Shown in pieces: positions 18,704 to 26,300 of a stretch of DNA of 64,000 nt (its first letter is position 1; every line of letters begins with the position of its first letter). A program made the translations under genes and the position numbers. The notes beneath the pieces were generated by a model, which worked only from the letters and a program-made list of their open reading frames with translations, was not told the DNA's origin and searched no databases. This DNA is from Comamonadaceae bacterium (GTDB taxonomy: Bacteria; Pseudomonadota; Gammaproteobacteria; Burkholderiales; Burkholderiaceae_C): contig JAIXXF010000010.1 in assembly GCA_027490925.1 (NCBI GenBank), positions 1 through 64,000 of the forward strand, read 5' to 3'.

Positions 18704-19512
18704 CAGACATTCTTCTTTCAGCCCGCGACCTGAGCGTCCGGTTTGGCGGGGTGCTCGCCGTCAACAAGGTCAGCTTCGACGTGCGGCGTGGCGAGGTGTT
18801 CACGCTGATCGGGCCCAACGGCGCTGGGAAGACCACCGTCTTCAACCTCATCAGCCGCATCTACACCCCCACCACTGGGGAAATCGTGTGGTTCGGTGGT
18901 GCGCAGGAGGTTCGGCTGACCGATCAGCCCCCACACCAGGTGGCGCGCCTGGGCATCGCGCGAACCTTTCAAAACATCGAGTTGTTCGAACACGCCACCG
19001 TGCTGCACAACCTGCTCATCGGTCGACACACGCACCGACAAACCGGGTTGCTGCAAGAGGTGTTCTTTACCGCCAAAACCCGCGCCGCCGAGATCGATGC
19101 ACGCGAGAAGGTGGAGCGTGTGATCGAACTGCTGGACTTGCAGCACCACCGCGACACCTTGGTGGCGGGCCTGCCTTATGGCGTTCGCAAAGTGGTGGAA
19201 CTGGCCCGTGCACTCTGCACCGAACCCAGGCTGTTGCTGCTGGACGAGCCCTCGTCGGGCCTGAACGTGGAAGAGACCGAGGACATGGCGTTTTGGATCC
19301 AGGACATTCAGCGCGAGCTGGGCATCACCGTCTTGATGGTGGAACACGACATGACGCTGGTGTCCAAGGTCTCAGACCGCGTGCTGGCGATGAACCAAGG
19401 CGAGATGCTGGCCATGGGATCGCCGCGCGAGGTGCAGACCCACGCCGGTGTGGTGGAAGCCTACTTGGGCACGGTCGACGACGTGTCGTCCCTGCGGAGG
19501 CCAGCAGCATGA
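18700..19512 (+). CDS. livG: Branched-chain amino acid-type ABC ATPase LivG
   Basis: A 270-residue ATPase: Walker A GPNGAGKTT near 37-45, Q-loop RTFQNIELF, Walker B RLLLLDEPSSGLN, switch His in LMVEHDMTLV. The usual LSGGQQ signature is replaced by LPYGVRKVVELARAL, as in most LivG proteins. ATG 18700 overlaps the livM stop by 4 nt, and livF overlaps its own stop by 4 nt. Confidence 0.9.
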   Translation: MTDILLSARDLSVRFGGVLAVNKVSFDVRRGEVFTLIGPNGAGKTTVFNLISRIYTPTTGEIVWFGGAQEVRLTDQPPHQVARLGIARTFQNIELFEHATVLHNLLIGRHTHRQTGLLQEVFFTAKTRAAEIDAREKVERVIELLDLQHHRDTLVAGLPYGVRKVVELARALCTEPRLLLLDEPSSGLNVEETEDMAFWIQDIQRELGITVLMVEHDMTLVSKVSDRVLAMNQGEMLAMGSPREVQTHAGVVEAYLGTVDDVSSLRRPAA

Positions 19513-20306
19513 ACACCCCAGTGACCCCCAACACCGACGAACCACTGCTCAAGCTGCTGAACGTGGAGAGCGCCTATGGCCCGATCAAGGCCATCCGGGG
19601 CGTGAGCCTGAAGGTCAGGCAAGGCGAGATCGCCACCGTGCTCGGCTCCAATGGCGCGGGCAAAACCACCATCTTGAAAACCATCTCGGGGATCATCGAC
19701 CCGCGCAAGGGATCGGTGGAATTCAAGGGGATGAACATCACCGCCAACGACCCCGCACTCATCGTGCAGAAGGGCCTGGTGCATGTGCCCGAGGGGCGCG
19801 AGGTGTTCCCGCTGCTCAGCGTGCGCGACAACCTGCTGATGGGCGCCTACACCCGAAAAGACCGCGACGGCGTGGCCCGCGACATCGAACTGGCCTACAG
19901 CTATTTCCCGATTTTGAAAGAGCGGGCCGCCCAAGACGCCGGCCTGCTGTCTGGCGGACAGCAGCAGATGCTGGCGATCAGCCGGGCGCTGATGGCCAAC
20001 CCCGACCTGATCTTGCTGGATGAGCCCAGTCTGGGTCTGAGCCCCAAGCTCACCAAAGAGATCTTTGAGATCGTGGTGCGCATCAACCGGGAGCGTGGCA
20101 CCACCATCTTGCTGGTGGAACAAAACGCGAACATGGCGTTGAACGCATCCGACTACGGGTACGTGCTGGAGAACGGCCGCATCGTGATGGAAGACACCTG
20201 CGCCAAGCTGCGCGAAAAAGACGACATCAAAGAGTTCTACCTCGGCATGAAGGAAGAAGGCGTGCGCGGCGAGCGCCGCTGGAAGAAGAAGAAAACCTGG
20301 CGCTGA
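19509..20306 (+). CDS. livF: Branched-chain amino acid-type ABC ATPase LivF
   Basis: A 265-residue ATPase with Walker A GSNGAGKTT, the LivF block VHVPEGREVFPLLSVRDNLLMGAY, signature LSGGQQQMLAISRAL, and Walker B LILLDEPSLGLSP. The C-terminus is extended and highly basic (ERRWKKKKTWR), which is longer than in typical LivF proteins (about 235 residues). It starts inside the livG stop. It pairs with LivG to power LivHM. Confidence 0.9.
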   Translation: MNTPVTPNTDEPLLKLLNVESAYGPIKAIRGVSLKVRQGEIATVLGSNGAGKTTILKTISGIIDPRKGSVEFKGMNITANDPALIVQKGLVHVPEGREVFPLLSVRDNLLMGAYTRKDRDGVARDIELAYSYFPILKERAAQDAGLLSGGQQQMLAISRALMANPDLILLDEPSLGLSPKLTKEIFEIVVRINRERGTTILLVEQNANMALNASDYGYVLENGRIVMEDTCAKLREKDDIKEFYLGMKEEGVRGERRWKKKKTWR

Positions 20307-20323
20307 CAGCACAAGGCAACGAC

Positions 20324-22180
20324 ATGAGCAACCTCTGGGACCTTTCCCATCTGCAGCCACAGAACGACGTTTTGCTGGCTGGCCACACCGTGCCCACGAT
20401 GTTCTGGAACGCCGTGGGCGAGCGCGGCCCCCACGTGTGGCTGCGGCAAAAGGAGCTGGGCATCTGGCGCAGCTGGACCTGGGCGCGAACCGGTGATGCG
20501 GTGCGCGACATCGGGCATGGCCTGCTGAGCCTGGGCTTTGAGGCGGGTCAGTGCGCGTCCATCCTGTCCAACACCATGGTGGAGTGGGTGCTGGCCGATC
20601 TGGCGGTGCTGAGCTGTGGTGGGGTGTCCAGCGGCATCTACCCGACCGATGCCGCCAGCCAGGTGCAGTACCTGTGCGAAGACTCGGCCACCCGGGTGCT
20701 GTTTGTTGAGGACGACGAGCAGCTGGACAAGGTACTGGAAGTCCGTGACCACTTGCCCCAGCTGCAAAAAATCGTGGTCTTCGACATGGACGGCCTGAGC
20801 GACTTGAACGACCTCATGGTCATCGGCCTGGACGATCTGCGCGCGCTGGGCCGCGACCATGCCCGCCAGCACCCGCAGGCGCTGCAAGACCGCGTCGCGG
20901 GCTGCCAGCCAGACGACGTGGCCATTTTGGTCTACACGTCGGGCACCACGGGCAAGCCCAAGGGCGCCATGCACACCCACGCGGGCCTGGTGTACTCGGT
21001 GCACGGCTACAACACCATCGTCTCGCAGACCATGTCTGACGAGCGTTTGTGCTTTTTGCCGTTGTGCCACATTGCCGAGCGCCTGGGTGGCGAATACCAC
21101 GCGCTGTACGCCGGGGCCAAACTCAACTTTGTTGAGAACCCGGAGACGGTGCCGGAGAACATCCGGGAGATCGCACCCACGGTGATGCTGGGTGTGCCTC
21201 GGGTGTGGGAGAAGTTCTACTCCGGCGTGATGATCGCACTCAAGGAAGCCAGTGGCTTGCAACAAGCGGCCTACGCCTGGGGCATCGGGGTGGGGTCGCG
21301 GATCGCCGACAAGGTGCTGGCGGGCCAGCCAGTGAGCGGCTGGTTGAAGCTGCAGTTCACGCTGGCGCGCTGGATCGCGCTGAACAACGTGCGCAAGCTC
21401 ATCGGCATCCACCGCGCGCGGTATTGCGTCACCGGGGCGGCGCCCATCTCACCCGAGCTGGTGAAGTGGTACTTGGCGCTGGGCGTGCCCATGCTGGAGG
21501 TGTGGGGCATGACGGAGACCTGTGGTGCCTCCACCTACACACCGGCCACTGGCATCAAGCCCGGCATGATTGGCCTGGCCTGTGGCTACAACCAAGTGCG
21601 GATCGAACCGGCCACTGGCGAGATTCAGGTCAAAGGGCCCAACGTGTTCAAGGGTTACCTCAACCAACCCGAGAAAACCGCCGACACCTTCACCACCGAT
21701 GGCTGGCTGCGCACCGGTGACGTGGGGCTGGTCGACGATGACGGCTACTTCAAGATCACCGACCGGATGAAAGACATCATCATCACCGCCGGTGGCAAGA
21801 ACGTGACGCCGAGCGAACTGGAAAACGAGCTCAAGTTCTCACCCTACGTGACCGACGCGGTGGTGATCGGCGACAAGCGGCCTTACCTCACGGTGATCGT
21901 GATGATCGACCAGGAAAACGTCGAGAAGTACGCCCAGGACCACGACGTGCCGTTTTCCAACTACGCCAGCCTGACCCGGTCGCCCGAAGTGCAGGCCCTG
22001 ATCCAGGGCGTGCTGGACCAAGTCAACAAGAAATTCGCCCGGGTGGAACAGATCAAGAAGTTCTGGCTGCTCGACACGCAATTGAGCGCTGAAGACGAAG
22101 AACTCACCCCCACCATGAAGCTCAAACGCAAGCTGGTTGAGAAAAAGTACACGGCGCAGATCGAAGCGATGTACCGCTGA
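20324..22180 (+). CDS. AMP-forming acyl-CoA synthetase, long-chain type
   Basis: A 618-residue adenylate-forming ligase that should activate a carboxylic acid to its CoA thioester. The ATP-binding loop is YTSGTTGKPKGAM at about 204-216, the A5 block EVWGMTETCGASTYTP is near 390, the hinge region TGDVGLVDDDGYFKITDRMKD follows, and the catalytic-lysine region is ELTPTMKLKRK. Overall it is closest to FACL/long-chain types. The gene starts 17 nt after livF and sits between the transporter ATPases and the binding-protein gene. The context suggests activation of the acid taken up by LivHMGF. The actual acid is unknown. Confidence 0.87.
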   Translation: MSNLWDLSHLQPQNDVLLAGHTVPTMFWNAVGERGPHVWLRQKELGIWRSWTWARTGDAVRDIGHGLLSLGFEAGQCASILSNTMVEWVLADLAVLSCGGVSSGIYPTDAASQVQYLCEDSATRVLFVEDDEQLDKVLEVRDHLPQLQKIVVFDMDGLSDLNDLMVIGLDDLRALGRDHARQHPQALQDRVAGCQPDDVAILVYTSGTTGKPKGAMHTHAGLVYSVHGYNTIVSQTMSDERLCFLPLCHIAERLGGEYHALYAGAKLNFVENPETVPENIREIAPTVMLGVPRVWEKFYSGVMIALKEASGLQQAAYAWGIGVGSRIADKVLAGQPVSGWLKLQFTLARWIALNNVRKLIGIHRARYCVTGAAPISPELVKWYLALGVPMLEVWGMTETCGASTYTPATGIKPGMIGLACGYNQVRIEPATGEIQVKGPNVFKGYLNQPEKTADTFTTDGWLRTGDVGLVDDDGYFKITDRMKDIIITAGGKNVTPSELENELKFSPYVTDAVVIGDKRPYLTVIVMIDQENVEKYAQDHDVPFSNYASLTRSPEVQALIQGVLDQVNKKFARVEQIKKFWLLDTQLSAEDEELTPTMKLKRKLVEKKYTAQIEAMYR

Positions 22181-22262
22181 GGGGCTCGCCTAGGGTTAGC
22201 GCGATGGGCGCGGCCCACCCGAACCGATATAAGTGAGTTGTTCTTTCTAGGAGATAACCGGT

Positions 22263-23420
22263 ATGAAGTTGAAATCACTGATGACTTTGCTCGCGCTGGC
22301 CACCACCGCTGCGGTGGCTGTGGCACAGCAAGGGGTGAGCAAAGACGAGATCACGCTCGGCTCGATCCAAGACCTGTCAGGCCCCATCGCGGGATTTGGC
22401 AAGCAGGTGAGGCTGGGCATGATGCTGCGGGTCGATGAGATCAACGAGCAAGGCGGCGTTCAAGGCCGCAAGCTCAAGCTGAACGTCGAAGACTCCAGCT
22501 ACGACCCGAAGAAAGCGGTGCTGGCCGCGCAGAAGCTGGTCAACCAGGACAAGATTTTTGCGATGGTGGGCCACATCGGCACCGCGCAAAACCTGGCCGC
22601 CATGCCGGTGCAGTTTGAAAAGAACGTGATCAACTTCTTCCCGGTCACCGCTGCCCGTGAAATGTACGAGCCGTTCCACCGCCTCAAGTACTCGTTTGCA
22701 GCCACCTACTACGAACAAATCCGTTCGTCGGTGCCGAAGCTGGTCAAAGAGAAGAAGGCCACCAAGGTGTGCACGATCTACCAGGACGACGAGTTCGGTC
22801 TGGAGGTGCTGCGCGGCGCTGAGGCGGGTCTCAAGACCATCAACATGGAGCTGACCGAAAAAACCTCTTTCAAGCGCGGCGCCACCGACTTCTCTTCACA
22901 AGTGGCCAAGATGAAGGCGGCTGGCTGTGACTTTGTCGTGCTGGGCAGCCTGATCCGTGAAACCATTGGCACCATCGGTGAAAGCCGCAAAACCGGTTTC
23001 AACCCGATCTTCCTTGGCTCCAGCGGCGCCTACACCGACCTGATCCATAAGCTGGGCGGCAAGGCCATGGACGGCCTGTACGCGACCATGACCGTGCAAC
23101 ACCCCTACCTTGACGAAGCCTCGCAGCCCATCCGGTTCTGGGCCAACAAGTACAAGACCAAGTTCAACGACGACCCGACCGTGTTCTCGGTCTATGGCTA
23201 CAACCTGATCGACGCCTTCGCCCGCGCCGCTGACAAGGCTGGCAAGAACCTGACCACCGACAGCTTCATCAAGGCGATGGACACCATGGTGATTCCGCCC
23301 GACATCTTCGGCAGCGCCGAGGCCACCTACGGCCCCAAAAAGCGCCTGGGCAGCGAGGTGTCCCGCCTGTCGCAAATTCAAGACGGCAAGTGGAAAGTGG
23401 TGTCCGACTACGTGCGTTGA
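22263..23420 (+). CDS. Periplasmic binding protein, LivJ/ABC-type family
   Basis: A 385-residue receptor with signal peptide MKLKSLMTLLALATTAAVAVA followed by QQGVSKDEITLG. Blocks LGSIQDLSGPIAGFGKQVRLGMML, DDEFGLEVLRGAEAGL and the C-terminal GKWKVVSDYVR are typical of family 5/6 receptors that serve aromatic or fatty acid Liv-type systems. AGGAG lies 8 nt before ATG. It ends the operon and is followed by an intrinsic terminator. An 82-nt spacer after the ligase gene may hold an additional promoter. Confidence 0.9.
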   Translation: MKLKSLMTLLALATTAAVAVAQQGVSKDEITLGSIQDLSGPIAGFGKQVRLGMMLRVDEINEQGGVQGRKLKLNVEDSSYDPKKAVLAAQKLVNQDKIFAMVGHIGTAQNLAAMPVQFEKNVINFFPVTAAREMYEPFHRLKYSFAATYYEQIRSSVPKLVKEKKATKVCTIYQDDEFGLEVLRGAEAGLKTINMELTEKTSFKRGATDFSSQVAKMKAAGCDFVVLGSLIRETIGTIGESRKTGFNPIFLGSSGAYTDLIHKLGGKAMDGLYATMTVQHPYLDEASQPIRFWANKYKTKFNDDPTVFSVYGYNLIDAFARAADKAGKNLTTDSFIKAMDTMVIPPDIFGSAEATYGPKKRLGSEVSRLSQIQDGKWKVVSDYVR

Positions 23421-23474
23421 AACGTGGGTTGAACGCCGGGCCTGACCCACGGGCAGGCCACACCAACGACCTGA

Positions 23475-23501
23475 GCCACCCCCAGCGGGTGGCTTTTTTT
23501 T
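23475..23501 (+). terminator. Intrinsic terminator of the Liv/ligase operon
   Basis: GCCACCC (23475-23481), short loop, GGGTGGC (23487-23493), then eight Ts. It lies 54 nt after the binding-protein stop and before the convergent BKACE gene. Confidence 0.9.
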
Positions 23502-23561
23502 AGGAGGCTTGAAAACGGGCCGTGGGCGGGCGCTGGGGTTCGATGGAAGGGGTCTGCCTGC

Positions 23562-24434
23562 TCAGCCGACCGGGGCCAGCCCCAACAGGCGGCGCGCTTC
23601 GGCGGGGCTGGCCACTTCCCGGCCGGCCTGTCTGGCGCACTTCGCCAGCGCCTCGATCAGCGGGCCATTGGAGCCCACCTTCGTGCCGTCGGGAAGGTAG
23701 AAGGTGTCTTCCAGACCGGTGCGCAGATGGCCACCCAGTTCAGCGGTTCGGCGGTGCACAGGCCAGATGTCTGAGCGGCCGATCACTGTGGTCTGCCAGT
23801 TCGCATCCTCGATCTTGAGTTTCAGCAAAATCGGCAACAGGTCGGGGTCGGCGGGCATGCCCGATTCGACGCCCATGACGAAGTTGTACTCCAGAGGCCC
23901 GGAGTACATGCCCGTCTGCACATACATCTCCACGCAACGCACAATGCCAACGTCAAAACACTCGAACTCGGGCAGCGTTTGGGTGTCGTTCATCACGTCG
24001 ATGAAGTCTTTCACCTTGGCCGGTGGGTTGTCGAACATCATCGGGGGCCAAGCCCATTGGCCGTTGCTGCGGACCTTGAGGTAGTTGAGCGACCCCGCGT
24101 TGCAAGCCGCCATTTCTGGGCGGGTGGCACGGAGGCAGTCGAGCGGGCCTTGGTAATCGGGCCCCACCACGCCGGTGGTCTGGTTGATGATGAGCTCGGG
24201 GCAAGCGTCGCGCATGGCCTGGGTGCAGGCCAGGGCCACCGCCGGGTCCCACGAGGGCCGGTGGCCCTGTCCCGGCGTCTGGTCGCGAAAATGCACATGC
24301 ACCACCGAGGCGCCCGCGTCGCAGGCCCGCCGGGCTTCCTTAGCGAGTTCCTCAGGGGTGACCGGAACAAGGTGCTGGACTGGGTCGGTGAGCACACCAG
24401 TGATGGCGCAGGTGAGGATGGCTTTGTCGGTCAT
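23562..24434 (-). CDS. Beta-keto acid cleavage enzyme (BKACE, DUF849)
   Basis: A 290-residue TIM-barrel zinc enzyme of the family of 3-keto-5-aminohexanoate cleavage enzyme (Kce). The family reaction is beta-keto acid plus acetyl-CoA giving acetoacetate plus a CoA ester. The zinc ligands of Kce correspond to His46 and His48 here (SVVHVHFRD). The substrate-binding Glu14 of Kce aligns with a Val-Leu pair (ITGVLTD), so an amino substrate is unlikely. ATG 24434 (MTDKAILTCAITG) is the family start. It is the last gene of the carboxylase operon, 10 nt after the thioesterase, so it may cleave a beta-keto acid made by that pathway. Confidence 0.85.
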   Translation of the reverse strand: MTDKAILTCAITGVLTDPVQHLVPVTPEELAKEARRACDAGASVVHVHFRDQTPGQGHRPSWDPAVALACTQAMRDACPELIINQTTGVVGPDYQGPLDCLRATRPEMAACNAGSLNYLKVRSNGQWAWPPMMFDNPPAKVKDFIDVMNDTQTLPEFECFDVGIVRCVEMYVQTGMYSGPLEYNFVMGVESGMPADPDLLPILLKLKIEDANWQTTVIGRSDIWPVHRRTAELGGHLRTGLEDTFYLPDGTKVGSNGPLIEALAKCARQAGREVASPAEARRLLGLAPVG

Positions 24435-24444
24435 GGGGGGTCCG

Positions 24445-24936
24445 TCAGGAAACGATGTAAGCGGCCGCACCGGTCGACAGCAGCTTGCCATCGGCCCCGC
24501 GGAATTCCATGCGGGCATTGGCCACGCGCGAGCCGAGGCGCAGCACCTCGGCGGTCACTTCGAAACGTTCGCCCTGCACCGGGCGCAAGTAGTCGACCCG
24601 CAGGTCGATGGTGCCGAGCTTGCCGAACCGGTCCAGCCGCTTGGCGATGGGCTCGTCCATGTGGCGGGCCAGCACCGCCGCCATCACCGCGAAGCCACCG
24701 GCCGCGTCCAAACAGGCGCTGGTCACACCGCCATGCATGCGGTGGTGGGTGAAATTGCCCACCAACTCCGGCTTCATGCAAATGTCAGCGGTCACACCCT
24801 CGGGATGGAACCGGGTCAGCCGCAGGCCAATGAGCCGGTTGAACGCGATGCGTTCGTCGAACATGTGGGTGAGGATGGCGAGCAGCTCGGGCTCGAACAC
24901 CACAGCGGCGGGGTCGAGACGGGGTGGTGGGCTCAT
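24445..24936 (-). CDS. PaaI-type hotdog thioesterase
   Basis: A 163-residue hotdog protein with the PaaI-like active site NFTHHRMHGGVTSACLDAAGGFA, in which the Asp after HGG...L is the probable catalytic residue. LRVDYLRPVQGERFEVTAEVLRLG is the second strand block. It should hydrolyse an acyl-CoA intermediate and recycle CoA. It lies 10 nt before the BKACE gene. A 152-nt spacer containing an 8-nt tandem repeat separates it from the upstream acyl-CoA dehydrogenase gene. Confidence 0.8.
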   Translation of the reverse strand: MSPPPRLDPAAVVFEPELLAILTHMFDERIAFNRLIGLRLTRFHPEGVTADICMKPELVGNFTHHRMHGGVTSACLDAAGGFAVMAAVLARHMDEPIAKRLDRFGKLGTIDLRVDYLRPVQGERFEVTAEVLRLGSRVANARMEFRGADGKLLSTGAAAYIVS

Positions 24937-24959
24937 GGCGTCATGGCTTCTCAGAATCT

Positions 24960-25039
24960 GGGGTGACGGGGTAACGGGGTAACGGGGTAACGGGGTAACG
25001 GGGCAACGGGGTGACGGCGTGATGGGGTGATGGCGTGAT
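24960..25039. repeat. Tandem repeat, 8-nt unit, ten copies
   Basis: Ten consecutive 8-nt units with plus-strand consensus GGGGTRAY. Four consecutive units are exactly GGGGTAAC (24968-24999); the outer units differ at one to three positions. It lies between two same-strand genes of the carboxylase operon. Such a short array is prone to slippage. Confidence 0.9.
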
Positions 25040-25088
25040 AGGGGGCTAGGGAACGTGATCGGATGGACAGCGCCCAGTACCAGTGAGC

Positions 25089-26300
25089 TCACAAGCCGAG
25101 CTGCTTCGCCGCCAGTTCTTTCATGATTTCTTCTGCGCCGCCGCCGATCATCATCACCTTGACCTCGCGGTAGATGCGCTCGGACCGGGTGCCGCGCATG
25201 AAGCCCATGCCACCCAGGATTTGCACCGCTTGGTCGGCGCAGAACTGCATGGCTTGCGTGGCGTGGTTTTTGAGCAAGCACACGCCTGCCACCCAGTCGG
25301 GCGACTGGTCGCCCGCGTCGGCGCGGTCGGCCAGCGTGTCGCACCAGGCCTGCGTGGAGGCGATGCGCATCTGCATGTCCACCAGCTTGTGGCGAATCAC
25401 CTGATGTTGCACCAGATGGGCGCCGAACGCCCGGCGCTGCCGCGCCCAGTCCAACGCTTCGGAAAAGCAGGCCTGGGAAAAGCCCAAAGACGCCACCGCA
25501 ATCGCCAGCCGCTCGGCATTGAAGTTGCCCATGATGACCTTGAAGCCACCCCCCTCTTCGCCCACCAGGCAACGCGCGGGCACACGCAGGTTGTCAAAGC
25601 GCAGGTGCGCGGTGTCGGACGCCCACCACCCCATTTTTTCGAGCGGGCTGCGCGACAGCCCGGCCGCGTCGCCAGGCACCGCGATCACCGAGATGCCGCC
25701 TGCGCCATGGTGGCCCGGCTCGCCGGTGCGCACGGCCAGCGTGATCCAGTCGGCCCGCAGGCCAGAGGTGATGAACACCTTCTCGCCGTTGATGACCCAG
25801 TCGCCGCCATCGCGCCGGGCGGTGGTGCGCAGCGCGGCCACGTCGGAGCCGCCGCCCGGCTCGGTGACCGCCAAGGCCGCGATGCGCTCGCCGCGCAGCA
25901 CGGGCGGGATCACCTCCTGCTTCAGCGCGTCGCTGCCGTGGTGCAGGATGGGCGGCAGGCCAATGTTGTGGGAAAACAGGCTGGCGAACACGCCGCCGCT
26001 GGCGCCGTGTTGGCAAAACGACTGTGTCAAGGCGTTGCGCATGCGCCAAGAGGTGGGCGTGCCGCCATAGGCCTCGGGGTAGCCGAGGCCCAACAGGCCG
26101 AGCTCGGCCGCCTGGGTGTAGAGGCGGCGTGGGAACCCGCCCGCAGCGTCCCATTCGGTCACGTGGGGCGCGACTTCGCGCGTGGCGAAGCGCTCGACCA
26201 GACCGCTGAGCGCGGCCAGGTCTTCTGGCGAATCGGCCTGTGGGGTCAGGTGCCCCGTCCTGCGTGGGCTCATCTGTGCATTCATGGCGGGTTCGCTCAT
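25089..26300 (-). CDS. Acyl-CoA dehydrogenase (second of the carboxylase operon)
   Basis: A 403-residue flavoprotein of the acyl-CoA dehydrogenase family. FAD/substrate blocks are ALAVTEPGGGSDVAALRT and WVINGEKVFITSG; the C-terminal block is QILGGMGFMRGTRSERIYREVKV. The position that carries the catalytic Glu in medium-chain enzymes has no Glu (MMIGGGAEEIM). A Glu is present in NAERLAIA, where isovaleryl-CoA and long-chain enzymes carry theirs. A branched substrate is therefore likely, by inference. ATG 26300 overlaps the stop of the biotin carboxylase gene by 4 nt. Confidence 0.85.
   Translation of the reverse strand: MSEPAMNAQMSPRRTGHLTPQADSPEDLAALSGLVERFATREVAPHVTEWDAAGGFPRRLYTQAAELGLLGLGYPEAYGGTPTSWRMRNALTQSFCQHGASGGVFASLFSHNIGLPPILHHGSDALKQEVIPPVLRGERIAALAVTEPGGGSDVAALRTTARRDGGDWVINGEKVFITSGLRADWITLAVRTGEPGHHGAGGISVIAVPGDAAGLSRSPLEKMGWWASDTAHLRFDNLRVPARCLVGEEGGGFKVIMGNFNAERLAIAVASLGFSQACFSEALDWARQRRAFGAHLVQHQVIRHKLVDMQMRIASTQAWCDTLADRADAGDQSPDWVAGVCLLKNHATQAMQFCADQAVQILGGMGFMRGTRSERIYREVKVMMIGGGAEEIMKELAAKQLGL

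Noticed and set aside
24960-25039. Possible CRISPR or iteron array
   Set aside because: Unit is only 8 nt without spacers and lies inside an operon with no rep or cas gene nearby.
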